This document shows positions 10,681 through 21,065 of a stretch of 64,000 nt of DNA, piece by piece. The number at the start of each line of letters is the position of its first letter. Position 1 is the stretch's first letter. The notes below the pieces were generated by a model. That model saw nothing but the letters and a program-made list of their open reading frames with translations, made no database searches and was not told the origin of the DNA. A program made the position numbers and the translations under genes. The stretch is from contig NW_023601104.1 of assembly GCF_014898055.3 (NCBI RefSeq), positions 77,359,106-77,423,105 of the forward strand, given 5' to 3'. This DNA comes from Talpa occidentalis. Lineage: Eukaryota > Chordata > Mammalia > Eulipotyphla > Talpidae.

Positions 10681-11724
10681 GTGTCCCAACGCATACGGCA
10701 AATTAGAAAACAGACAGTAGGGAGGAGAAGAACCACACGCAACCTAGCAACTCTCCAGAGAAAAAGCACACCACAAAAAGACAGCCAGCCCCCAGATTGC
10801 AAAGACAATAACTTGAAAGAATTTCTGAGCCTTCCAGAAAGAGAATTTAAAATTGCCGTGATTAAAAAACTGACAGAAGTCATAAAGGAAAACAATGATA
10901 AGGGAAAAATAATCAACGATCAGAAGAATGCAATTGAGTCCCTAGAGAGGGAAAACAATGGTCAGAAGAAAGAAATTGAGTCCCTAAAGAGGGAAGTAAA
11001 AGAAATGCAGGAGATCAAAGAATTAATGGAAGAACTAAAGAATTCTGGGAAAAGCAATGAAAGCAGAATAGATGAAATGGAAGAACGAATAAGTAATCTT
11101 GAAGACACAGAAATAAAAAGAACCAAAACAGAAAAGGAAAGAGAAGTACGAAGGAAAAAGAACGAAGAAAGACTTCGGGAACTATCTGACTCCATGAGGA
11201 AAGGAAATATAAGAGTTATAGGAATACCAGAAGGAGAGGAGAGAGATGTAGGAACAGAGAAAATATTCAAAGAGATAATTGAAGAGAACTTCCCAAATGT
11301 GAAGAAGGAGCTGAAAATTGATATACAAGAAGCAAGAAGAACACCAAACTTCCACGACGAAAGGAAAAATACAGCAAGACACATAATAGTAAAGCTCCCA
11401 AGAATCCAGGACAAGGAAAAAATAATGAAGCTGGCAAGAGGGAAGAAACAGATAACATTCAAAGGAAAACCAATCAGGCTGACATCAGACTTCTCCGAAG
11501 AAACACTACGGGCAAGGAGAGAGTGGAGGGACATAGTCAACAGACTCCAAGAAAACAGATGCCAACCAAGAATACTCTATCCCGCAAAGCTCTCCTTCCT
11601 CTTTGAAGAAAGAATATGGACCTTCCCAGACAAACAGAAACTCCGGAATTTCATTGCAACTAAACCCCCACTCCAAAAAATACTACAAGGAGTCCTAAAG
11701 CCAGAACCTCAGAGGGACGAATAA
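10681..11724 (+). CDS. L1 ORF1p (nucleic-acid chaperone), start codon GTG
   Basis: Encodes a 347-residue L1 ORF1 protein, about the usual mammalian length (roughly 330-380). ORF1p is the trimeric RNA-binding protein of the L1 ribonucleoprotein particle. Residues 1-50 are basic. About 50-150 form the heptad-rich coiled coil, with repeated ESL..E units. About 165-260 carry the RRM, with the signature RVIGIPEGEE. The C-terminal domain follows, including LRARREWRDI. The frame is uninterrupted and stops at TAA. The first codon of the frame is GTG, not ATG, most likely a start-codon mutation. The next ATG is near residue 109 inside the coiled coil. It is separated from ORF2 by 76 bases with an A-rich run, as is normal for L1. 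Confidence 0.85.
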   Translation: MSQRIRQIRKQTVGRRRTTRNLATLQRKSTPQKDSQPPDCKDNNLKEFLSLPEREFKIAVIKKLTEVIKENNDKGKIINDQKNAIESLERENNGQKKEIESLKREVKEMQEIKELMEELKNSGKSNESRIDEMEERISNLEDTEIKRTKTEKEREVRRKKNEERLRELSDSMRKGNIRVIGIPEGEERDVGTEKIFKEIIEENFPNVKKELKIDIQEARRTPNFHDERKNTARHIIVKLPRIQDKEKIMKLARGKKQITFKGKPIRLTSDFSEETLRARREWRDIVNRLQENRCQPRILYPAKLSFLFEERIWTFPDKQKLRNFIATKPPLQKILQGVLKPEPQRDE

Positions 11725-11800
11725 CAATGAAAGAAGGCCAAAAAAAAAAAAAAAGTTATTAAAAGAATAAATAAATAAAATCAAAGGAAAGACAAACACA

Positions 11801-14800
11801 ATGGCAAATACAGATGTTAACATATCAATATTAACTCTAAATGTAAATGGACTAAACTCTTCAATAAAAAGACACAGAGTGGCAGCCTGGATTAAGAAAC
11901 AAAACCCAACCTTTTGCTGTCTCCAGGAAACACATTTAGCTACAAAAGATAAAAATAGGCTCAAAGTTAAAGGATGGAAAACAATCCTACAAGCAAATGG
12001 ACCAAAAAAGAAAGCAGGAACAGCTATACTTATATCAGATAAAACAGATTTCAAACTCAAAAAGATAAAAAGAGACCCCAATGGTCACTACATTATGATC
12101 AAGGGGACAATACTTCAAGAAGAAATAACACTCATTAACATATACTCACCAAACGAAGGAGCACCAAAATATATCTGACAACTGTTGTCCTCTCTGAAAA
12201 CAGACATCAGAGAAAACACATACGTAGTGGGAGACTTCAACACACCACTATCAACAATGGATAGATCAACAAGACAAAAAATAAGTAAAGAAACCAAAGC
12301 TCTAAATAAGGACCTGGAGCAATTAGGCTTAACAGACATCTATAGAACACTAAACCCCAAAAAAACGGAGTACACATTTTTCTCAAGCGCACACGGATCA
12401 TTCTCCAGGATCGATCACATACTGGGGCACAAGACAAACATCAACAGATACACCAAGATTGAAATCATATCAACCATCTTTTCTGACCATGAAGGCATCA
12501 AACTAGAAATAAACCATAAAAAGAAGGCAAGGAACTTTCCTACCTCATGGAGATTAAAAACCACACTACTGGAAGACCATTGGACTAATGAGGAGATCAA
12601 AGAAGAAATTAAAAAATTTTTTGAATTGAACGACAAGGAGGACACCAATATCCTAAATGTATGGGATGCAGCAAAAGCAGTAATAAGAGGAAAATATATA
12701 GCAATAGAAGCTCACATCAAGAAACAAGAAAGAACGCAAAGAAACAACCTCATCTCGAAGCTCAAAGATCTAGAAAAAGAACAACAAAAAAACCCCAAAA
12801 CCAGTAGAAGAAAAGAAATAATAAAAACCAAAGCAGAAATAAATGAAATTGAAACTAAAAAACAATCCAAAAGATCAATGAAACCAAGAGCTGGTTTTTT
12901 GAAAAAATCAATAAAATAGACAAACCCCTAGCCAGGCTCACAAAGGAAAAAAGGGAGAAAGCACAAATAAACAGGATCATCAATGAAAGAGGAGAAATCA
13001 CAACGGACACAGCAGAAATCAAAAGAATAATCAGTAACTACTATGAACAGTTATATGGAAACAAGTTTAACAATCTAGAGGAGATGGACAAATTCCTACA
13101 ACTCTACAATCACCCAAAGCTAGATAAAGAAGAAATAGAACACCTAAACAGACCAATTACAATTAGCGAAATTGAAATGGTAATAAAAAACCTCCCCAAA
13201 AACAAAAGCCCAGGACCTGATGGATTTACAAATGAATTCTACCAAACATTCAGAGACGAATTAGTGCCTATCCTTCACAAACTCTTCCAAAAAATTGAGA
13301 AGGAAGGGACAATACCAAACACGTTTTATGAAGCCAACATTACACTAATACCAAAACCGAACAAGGACAACACAAAAAGGAAAACTACAGGCCAATCTCC
13401 CTAATGAACACTGATGCAAAAATCCTCAATAAAATTTTAGCTATCAGAATCCAACAATGTATCCATAAGATAATTCACCACGACCAAGTTGGATTCATTC
13501 CAGGGGCACAAGGATGGTTTAACATCCGAAAATCAATCAACGTTATCCAACACATCAACAAAAAGAAATATAAAAACCATATGATAATATCAATAGATGC
13601 TGAGAAAGCTTTCGACAAAGTGCAACACCCATTCATGATAAAAGCCCTTGAAATTCTGGGGATACAAGGAACATACCTCAACATCATAAAGGCCATCTAT
13701 GACAAGCCAACAGCCAGTATCATTCTCAATGGTGAAAAGCTGAAAGCAATTCCATTAAGATCTGGAACAAGACAAGGATGTCCACTCTCACCATTGCTTT
13801 TCAATATAATACTGGAAGTCCTAGCCAGGGCAATAAGACAAGAGAAAGACATCCAAGGAATCCAAATAGGAAAAGAAGAAGTCAAACTATCACTATTTGC
13901 AGACGATATGATATTATACATAGAGAACCCCAAAAACTCCACAGAAAAGCTAATTCAACTCATCAATCAGTTCAGTAAAGTGGCAGGATACAAAATCAAC
14001 ACGCAAAAGTCAGTAGCCTTCCTATACACAAACAATAAATCTGAAGAAGAAGAAATCAAAAAGACCATCCCTTTTGTTATTGAAACAAAAAAAATCAAAT
14101 ATTTGGGAATAAATCTAACAAAAGAGGTAAAGGACCTATACAAAGAAAACTATAAAACACTGTTAAAGGAAATAGAAGAAGACACAAAGAAATGGAGAGA
14201 CGTCCCCTGCTCATGGATTGGAAGAATAAACATTATTAAAATGGCCATCCTACCAAAAGCAATATACAGATTCAATGCTATTCCAATCAAAATTTCAATG
14301 TCATTCTTCAAAGAAATAGAACAATTATTGATGAAATTCATATGGAATCACCAAAAACCCCGAATAGCCAAAGCTCTCCTGAAAAAAAAAAGAAGGGAAT
14401 GGAGGCATCAGACTCCCAGACTTCAAACTATACTACAAAGCCATAATCATCAAAACTGCATGGTATTGGAACAAGAACAGACATACAGACCAATGGAATC
14501 GAATAGAAAATCCAGAAATAAACCCACAGATTTATGGTCAACTAATCTTTGACAAAGGAGCAAAGAATATGCATTGGAGCAAAGAAAGTTTGTTCAATAA
14601 ATGGTGCTGGGAAAACTGGGTCGCTACATGCAAAAGAATGAAGCTTGACCACCACCTCACACCATACACAAAAATCAACTCAAAATGGATTAAAGAACTA
14701 GACATAAGACCTGAAACCATAAAATATATAGAAGGAAATATAGGCGAAACACTACGTGATTTGCACATCAAAGACATCTTTACAGACACATCACCCAAAG

Positions 14801-15636
14801 CAGTGATAGTGAAGGCAAAGATAAACAGCTGGGACTACATCAAATTAAAGAGCTTTTGCACAGCAAAAGAGACAATAACAAAAACAAAGAGAAACCCCAC
14901 CAACTGGGAGAACATTTTTGCACCCAACACTAATGATAAAGGACTGATCACAAAAATCTGCAAAGAGCTGATGAGACTCAACAACAACAAAGAAAATAAC
15001 CCAGTCAAAAAATGGGCAGAAGAGCTTAAAAGAAACTTCTCTGAAGAGGAAATGCAAATGGCCAACAGGCATATGAAAAAATGTTCAACATCACTTGTCA
15101 TCAGGGAAATGCAAATCAAAACTACCATGAGATACCATCTTACACCAGTGAGAATGGCACATATTAAAAAAACTAGCAACAACAAATGTTGGCGAGGGTG
15201 TGGAGAAAAAGGAACTCTTCTGCACTGTTGGTGGGAGTGCAAACTGGTCCAACCACTGTGGAAAGCTGTATGGAGATTTCTGGACCTACTAAACATAGAG
15301 CTTCCATATGATCCAGCAATTCCACTCCTAGGTATTTACCCAAAGGACACAGAAACATCAATTCCAAAGAACACCTGCACCCCTATGTTTATAGCAGCAC
15401 TGTTTACAATAGCTAAGCTTTGGAAACAACCCAAATGCCCAAAAATAGATGACTGGATCAAGAAGATGTGGTACATATATACCATGGAATATTACTCAGC
15501 ATTCAAAAAAGATAAACACATGCAATTTGCGGCAACATGGATGGCGCTGGAAGGGATCATGCTCAGCGAAATAAGCCAAAAAGAAAAAGAAAAATACCGG
15601 ATGGTCTCACTCATAGCAGGAATCTGGAAAACTTAA
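11801..15636 (+). pseudogene. L1 ORF2p (endonuclease / reverse transcriptase), disrupted
   Basis: A continuous L1 ORF2 (about 1275 codons expected) can be followed through four frame segments. The endonuclease starts MANTDVNISILTLNVNGLNS and has ETHL, the GDFNTPL metal-binding motif and SDH. The reverse transcriptase shows [28 protein letters not shown] and the catalytic FADD in [11 protein letters not shown]. The C-terminal zinc knuckle reads C-x3-C-x7-H-x4-C ([18 protein letters not shown]). Lesions: TGA at 12176-12178, a frame change near 12850-12900, another near 13370-13380, and one in the A run at about 14383-14392. Each is small, so the copy is young. It cannot make full-length protein. 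Confidence 0.9.
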
Positions 15637-15805
15637 ATAAGGGACCAGGAAAATGAATAACTATAAGAAAGTGAAAATCAAAATCAACAAAAAACTATGA
15701 ACCAGAGACACTTTTAGGGGGGCGGGGGTGGGAGGGAGGGATTGGGGTCAGAATGGGGGGCTGCAATTGTATGGGGAATATAACAATAAAATTTATTAAA
15801 AAAAA
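15637..15805 (+). other. L1 3' UTR with G-quadruplex-forming tract
   Basis: Between 15717 and 15757 there are several closely spaced runs of three to six G (ggcgggggtgggagggaggg). This is a strong intramolecular quadruplex candidate on the sense strand. A G-rich polypurine tract in this position is a known property of mammalian L1 3' UTRs. It is followed by aataaaatttatt and poly(A). Confidence 0.8.
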
Positions 15806-16212
15806 AAAAGTCATGGGCACTCTCTAGAAACTGTACTTTGAGTTTTGATCTTTTTCTGAGCTAGAGATATGCAGTATAATATTTATGACGCTGGACAGTT
15901 GCAGTGAGTTGAAGCTTTGGCCACATGATCATGAGTATAAACAACTGATACTGCACAGTGTACTCTGTTGCCAGCACATTAGGATATTGTGTTTGGGGTT
16001 TTCACATCCCATCATGTCATTTCTATAACCACAGAGTAATGTTAGTGTTCTGCGCATGTCTGAGGTAAGCTAGGCTAGATGTATTAAGTGCGTTTTGACT
16101 CAATTTTCCTTGGGTTTATCAAGATGTAACCCTATCATTAAGTTGAGGAAGATCTGTTTACAATATTCTAGAAAACGGGAACTAACTTGTAGAGTCAGAA
16201 AGTAGTTTGGCG

Positions 16213-16487
16213 TGGGCCTCCCCTGGTGGCGCAGCAGTTGAGCACTGGGCTACGAAGTTGCCCACAGCCTCTGCAGCGCTGGTTCGATCCCCGGCCGCTG
16301 GTGAGGGTCCCGCATGGCGCGACAGACCTCTCCTGCCACGCCCGCTGCTCCCCTCAGCAGTGTATTTCATCAGTCTGCCTGTTCTGTTCCCAGCTCTGGC
16401 TCTGGTGATTTCTCTCACCCTCCCACGCTTCTGACTGTACCCAGTGCTTGTATAAATAAATAAATAAATCTTTAAAAAAAAAAAAAA
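16213..16487 (+). mobile_element. tRNA-derived SINE, younger subfamily
   Basis: Head gggcctcccctggtggcgcag (A-box region tggcgcagcagttga) and B box ggttcgatcc at 16281-16290 are both near-consensus for RNA polymerase III. Tail aaataaataaatctttaaaa. Target duplication agaaagtagtttggcg (16197-16212) against agaaagcagtttggcg (16488-16503) has one mismatch. It sits in the 3' UTR of the ancient L1. Confidence 0.93.
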
Positions 16488-16712
16488 AGAAAGCAGTTTG
16501 GCGGTTGCCTATGAAGGGGGAGCAGGAAGTTGGGGAGAAGCAGGGGAGTGATGGCAAAGGCATACAAAAAACTTTTGATGGTGATTCTATCTTCATTATC
16601 TTGACTGTGGTGATATTTCATGAGTGTATACATGTCAAAAATTATTAAATTGTACAGCTCGAATATGTGCAGTTTATTACATGTCAATTATATTGCAATA
16701 AAGATGTTGAAG

Positions 16713-17299
16713 AATGCTCTAAGTAGGAAATCATTGATACCATCATCTCTTATAATGGCAAAACCCAGTAGGATATCCAAATGTACAACAGAAGAAAAAT
16801 AGCCCAGTAAATTATAGCTCATCAATTTACCATAAAGCTTTTCTGTTATTAAACGTAATATATGTGAAGACCATGCAGATAAAACTAATACTTCATCATA
16901 GTAGACTATAAAGTGATAAGCACACTATTATTACAACTGCAAGAAAACTTATGATGACCCACAGCTAGAAAATGTAAGAAGCTATAGGGGAACCTAGCAG
17001 TTCTTACAGCCAAGCACGAGATTGTAGGCATACATGAAAAGTTGTTTAAATAAATTTTTCTTTTTTCAAGAACAATAGCATGTTTGCTTGTTTTTAGAGC
17101 TTCAGTAACAGCTCTCTGAAGCTCTTGCCAAAGTATTTGGGAAGTCCTACACTAAGGAGACAAGGAAATTCAAACGTTGACTTTTCCAACAAAATGTCAT
17201 CTGTCATTTTCTCCTAGCCATGTTTTGAAAAGCACTCTATTCCATCCCCACAGCTGAGCTTCACATTCCCAGGACGCTGTTACCCAGGTCCTTGCCATT
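16713..17299. other. nothing recognised
   Basis: AT-rich sequence with no exon or clear repeat. Confidence 0.45.
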
Positions 17300-17560
17300 C
17301 TTCTCCCAGCTGCCATCATGATTCCACACACTAAATCTCTGTCTCCAGGCTGCCATTAAGACAGGCTCCATCATGTAATTCCCTCATAAAAACTTAGAAA
17401 ACTCCCACTCTGCTCTCATAATACAGTTAACTCCTTAACACAAGTCTCTCGTGAACTACTGCAAACTCTACTTCCAGCCTCATTTCCAACACTATTTCTT
17501 TTTTGCCAAACTCCTGCCTCTGATTAGCTAGTCTTTCGTTCCTATGCACCACACTAGGTA
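17300..17560 (+). mobile_element. L2 relic (probable)
   Basis: Pyrimidine-rich text with the L2 order 'tccattcttctcccagctgc', 'actccttaacacaagtctc', 'ccagcctcatttcc', 'ctcctgcctctgattagc'. It matches the general course of the L2 3' region, strongly diverged. Confidence 0.45.
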
Positions 17561-17579
17561 CCGGGAGTATAAAAGTGAA

Positions 17580-18120
17580 TAATATTTGTGTGATGGTTAA
17601 TTTTCAGTGTCAGCTCATCTAGGCAGAATTTCTGGGAATGGCCACCAAGATGTTACACCCCCTGGTCTCCATCACCTGTGGATGTCATGCCTGCAGCTGT
17701 TCTGTTAGCCAGGCGAGATAATACAGGTGGGCTGATTCTAATCACTAGTTCTCAAAAATGAGTGAAACCACAGATGGTTCTCTAAAAAGATCAAGAATGT
17801 TGGCAAACCTCCAGCTAGACAGAGGGGGGAACCCCACAAATTACCCATAGATTGAAATGAGACAGCTCTTATAGTCATTAAATATTATGAGAGAGTATCC
17901 TGTGTAATTTTGAACTTAGGTGAAATGGAGAAATTTCTTCAATATCAAGCATTATTGTAAAAAGAGGGAGACAGAGAAAGAAAGAGAGAAGAAAGTCTAA
18001 TTGGAAATACATATGAGAAAACGTCAAAATCCATTAATTTGGTTGGCAGTTACCTGGGTGTCTGCTATGGTATTTTCTGCCTGCTTGAAATGCATCATCA
18101 CTAAAATGGTCAATGAATCT
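17580..18120. other. old repeat-like segment, family not recognised
   Basis: gtgatggttaattttcagtgtcag at 17590 resembles the start of a common mammalian interspersed repeat, but the family name escapes me. Bases 17958-17995 are a purine-rich (GAGA-type) tract. No exon. Confidence 0.3.
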
Positions 18121-18124
18121 ACAG

Positions 18125-18310
18125 ATAATTGATTTCCTAGAATCATTCAATCAACAAATATTTATCAATCACCTACTTTATGAGAAAACATCAAGAGAAG
18201 AAGGGTGGTTTGAGATGAGGTTGAAGACACTAGATTTTCTTTTCAATGCAAAAGGATGTCACTGAAGGTTCTAAGCAGAGACACAGTTTGAAGGTACTTT
18301 GGTCATTGTC
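18125..18310. mobile_element. L2/MIR-class relic
   Basis: attcaatcaacaaatatttatc followed by cacctactttatgag is the familiar 'caacaaatatttattgagcacctactatg' motif of L2-type relics. Confidence 0.4.
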
Positions 18311-20395
18311 TGAAAAATGGGCTGTGAGTGAGGAAGCCGGGATGCCCGGGCATCTCAGAGTAGAAATGAGGCTGACTTACAGGATGGTGGTGGCAGTGGA
18401 GGTGAAGTGAAGTGGAATCATTTGAGATCTGCCATGGGTGACCTAGGATGAGTGTTTCAAGACTAGAGTTTGTCCTTTTTTCCTATAAGCACACCAGTCC
18501 AGGCAGAAATGACCATCCTGTCCCCACAATTCATCGCCATCACTCTACAACACTCAAGAGCTGCGGCTTCAGGTTACTTGCTTTGTAGGTTCACCTCAAT
18601 CAACCCCAGGGACATCTGATGCATCATGAAACCACAGCAGCCAGTCACATTCTGCTCCATGCTGGCGAGCTGCCTAGCACTGCACTCAGGGCCAGAGATG
18701 CCACCCCACAAGTCCCAGGCCGTGGGACCACTTCTGAGGCCAAGCACTCCATCAGCCGGATGCAGCCAGGAAATCGGAAACACGATAGTTACTTTAAAAG
18801 AGAATTTAATGTAAGATTCAGGGATTAGAGGACTAAGAGAGTAAAAATAGAATGCTGGAATTTTTTTAAAAGGTTGTCAATAAAAAGGTAGTAGTACTAA
18901 CACCCAAGCCTGTAAAAGGGGCCGAGGTTGTTGCAACCAAGAAGGCTGATGTGGGGGTCCTGGAAGTGGGAGCCAAAGATCTAGGGAGGGGGCTGGAAGC
19001 TGCAGCAGGTGTCTCTTGGGGTGAAACCAGAACCTGTTGCAGGCCATGGGCTGAGGGGCTGTGGTTGGGTCGCCCTCCCCGGAACTGAGAGCAGACAGGA
19101 AGGAGCCATTGCTTTTCCCAACACAGACACAGCGTGCTGTGAGGCAGCTGGGGAAGGAGAAAGGTGTTCCCAGCCTCGCCATGCAGAGGAAAGAGGGTGC
19201 GTGGAGGGCTGAGACACAAAAGCGTCATCACCGTACACCCTGCCTTTTCCATGACTGTGTTGCATGAAACGACTTTCTTCTCTTTTGACAGATACCTTCC
19301 TATAAGTGTTCTCATTATCACTAGAGCCGCCTGAGACATGAACGGTGTTTTCCCAAGACATGATATCTTACATCTGTTACTGTTGTCCTAGAATATAGGA
19401 CTTTGGAATTTCATGCCTGGTGTTGACTGCAGAAGTTTTTACCTGTAGCCACTTCATAGCTATTTGCATAACATCATAAAAAGTATGTTTGAGTTATTTT
19501 CAACCTGAGATGTATACTTGTGATTTCTACTAGGTAGCTACTTACTGTATTGCTTTTAAATGATTTTTAAGGGATTGTTTACAGTTCTAGGCAATATTTG
19601 CACTTAGGTGTTTATAACAACAGTTGTAAGAACTGGATCTGTGTTAAATTTCTTTTCTCCTTTATTTGCCAGTTTCATCAGGTAACCTGTCTGTAAGCAT
19701 CAAAACCTCACATTAATTGAGATTGTTTCAGGCTCAACGACTATTTTCTTGTACAAAATAAAGTAACTGAGAGCATGACAGGTAGTCTAAGACTTTGTAA
19801 GTGAATACATTCTTTTCAGAATGCATTTCTTTTCTTTTTGAAGAAAAGCCTTGTTTTTTATATTAAGTTTCACAAGGCTTAAATTCTCTGTGGTAACTGA
19901 TTACTTCAAAAAACTTTTCTAGTCTGTTGCACACCGATAACTTTGTAAAAATTCACAAAAATGAATTAATAGAAAGCCAAAATTAAAAAGGATATACAAA
20001 AGTGGCAATTTGGTATTATGATTCAGTGAATAGGAAATTATATTGCAATAAATATTACCAGAGTAGACGTAAGGAAAAAAGAAGCATGAAGATTGAACAT
20101 GTTGCTTGTTCATTGAAAGTACACACAAAGGCAACTAATACATAAGTTCCTGATACACACACACACACACACACACACACAATACTTTGGGAGCAAAAAA
20201 CGAATTCCCATATTAAATGGTTATAGGAATGCTTTGAATGAACAGTGTATGCAAGTATTTAAAGGTTTTAATGGAATGTGTTGATTTGCTTCTTGTTTGA
20301 TAATTTACCTAATCTAGGTGGGATTGCTGATGACTACTTGTAGGGTATAATGTCTATCTAAATTGTGTCTGTGTTTTTTATAAATAGTAACAACA
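18311..20395. other. no gene recognised
   Basis: Overlapping frames on both strands at 18570-19360 (the longest 157 residues, minus) have no domain, no family resemblance and no splice context. I treat them as chance frames in moderately GC-rich sequence. From 19380 the sequence is AT-rich and lacks any recent SINE or L1. Confidence 0.4.
20156..20181. repeat. (AC)n microsatellite
   Basis: About 13 uninterrupted AC units. Confidence 0.95.
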
Positions 20396-20479
20396 ATGAG
20401 GAAGAAACCAATCTCACAGAATGGCTCAGAAGAAGAGATTTTAGAGCAATTTCAGCGAGCTGAGTTCATTCATTTTTAA
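20396..20479 (+). other. possible small exon or decayed coding remnant
   Basis: A frame from ATG 20396 reads MRKKPISQNGSEEEILEQF and on to a TAA at 20477-20479. The composition is protein-like (acidic and basic residues alternate) and an AG dinucleotide precedes it at 20386-20387. I do not recognise the peptide, and it is too short to judge. It lies on the strand opposite to ZC3H14. Confidence 0.15.
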
Positions 20480-20884
20480 AAATTATCTAAAATGGGGAAA
20501 GAGCTATTATGTTGAGTCCTTTAAACCCTTCAGTAGAAGTGAATAACAGCAATGTATCCTGTAAGTTACTGTTAAATTTAAATTATCTTTTGATGAAAGA
20601 AATGGATTCTGGACCCATGAATTTTTTAGGCACAGATCTCCTTTTAATGAAAAATAAAACCCAAAATGCCTTATCAAACTTTAAGGTGTTGTGTGATAGC
20701 TTTTTACATATGTGCTATATCAAGATCACCTGTCATTGATAATTGTTAAATTACGAAACGTGTCATAATCATCTGTAGCCACTCTGTTCTTCCAAGTTCC
20801 TAACTTTCTTTTTTGCCCTTTGATCTTATCTGAGAAGCGTGCTACATTTCTTCCTTGCATAAAAGTACTGAGATCATTAAAAAT
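20480..20884. other. nothing recognised
   Basis: AT-rich sequence up to the gap. It does not read as ZC3H14 coding sequence on the minus strand. Confidence 0.45.
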
Positions 20885-20984
20885 NNNNNNNNNNNNNNNN
20901 NNNNNNNNNNNNNNNNNNNNNNNNNNNNNNNNNNNNNNNNNNNNNNNNNNNNNNNNNNNNNNNNNNNNNNNNNNNNNNNNNNNN
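20885..20984. other. assembly gap, 100 N
   Basis: Exactly 100 N, the usual placeholder for a gap of unknown length. It falls in ZC3H14 intron 2, about 38 bases downstream of the exon 2 donor in gene direction. A (CGA)n tract at 20998-21013 abuts the gap. Confidence 0.98.
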
Positions 20985-21022
20985 TAGACTATGAGACGCA
21001 CGACGACGACGACAAAACTTAC

Positions 21023-21065
21023 CCACGTAGGCTCCTAATTCCTGCAATTTCCCCTTAATGGCACT
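21023..21065 (-). CDS. ZC3H14: ZC3H14 exon 2 (partial gene)
   Basis: A 43-base coding exon on the minus strand encodes SAIKGKLQELGAYV plus the first base of the next codon. It joins exon 1 in phase 0 and matches residues 13-26 of mammalian ZC3H14, where Asp follows (its codon is split by the intron). The acceptor is CAG immediately before AGT (21066-21068 read in reverse). The donor is GTAAGT at 21022-21017. ZC3H14 is a nuclear CCCH zinc-finger protein that binds polyadenosine RNA and limits poly(A) tail length. These residues belong to its N-terminal PWI-like fold. The rest of the gene should follow to the left, beyond the gap, but no further exon is seen in 1-20884. Confidence 0.93.

Larger units (their letters stand above)
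10138..15805 (+). mobile_element. young full-length LINE-1
   Basis: A complete L1 of 5.67 kb has a 5' UTR, an ORF1, a broken ORF2, a G-rich 3' UTR and a poly(A) tail. It is flanked by a perfect 14-bp target duplication, aaaagtcatgggca, at 10124-10137 and 15806-15819. The intact ends and duplication mean a recent insertion. ORF1 is open over its full length but starts with GTG, and ORF2 has a nonsense codon and three frameshifts, so it cannot retrotranspose now. The same L1 family gave the fragments at 4.9, 47-55 and 56.4-57.6 kb. Confidence 0.95.
10066..16157. mobile_element. old DNA-transposon fossil split by a young L1
   Basis: Left part 10066-10137 (gatggtccttgacttac, then gactttatgatggtgc) and right part 15820-16157 (tactttgagttttgatcttt, then gatgtaaccctatcattaag, then ttgaggaagatct) are the two ends of a short mammalian DNA transposon of the Tigger/MER2-like kind. 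The ends are diverged inverted repeats, and TA flanks both. I am sure of the class and not of the family name. The full-length L1 interrupts it with a clean 14-bp duplication. Confidence 0.6.
9110..16712 (+). mobile_element. ancient L1 3' end, split by four later insertions
   Basis: From about 9240 a broken frame gives MGKRFEDTSLKKT, an L1 ORF2 C-terminal pattern, and continues through tactactcagcag. At 10035-10065 the text gagtacatttgtgtggctcc is the start of an old L1 3' UTR. That 3' UTR resumes after the insertions at 16158-16212 and 16504-16712 (tggttgcctatgaagggg equivalent, then tatcttgactgtggtgat, then atgtcaattatattgcaa), which is classic L1M 3'-UTR text. SINEs (9540-9815 and 16213-16487), a DNA transposon and a young L1 interrupt it. 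Confidence 0.75.

Noticed and set aside
10962..11540. 192-residue minus frame opposite L1 ORF1
   Set aside because: Serine/leucine-rich mirror of a lysine/glutamate-rich coding strand; a shadow of ORF1.
16213..16290. tRNA-like segment with A and B boxes
   Set aside because: It is the head of a SINE, with no proper tRNA fold or anticodon arm; not a tRNA gene. The same holds for the other SINE heads.
18866..19361. 157-residue minus-strand frame and overlapping neighbours
   Set aside because: Open in several frames on both strands, no domain, no splice context, no family resemblance.
20156..20181. Repeat arrays as CRISPR
   Set aside because: Only microsatellites and dispersed SINEs; no regular repeat-spacer array, and the DNA is mammalian.
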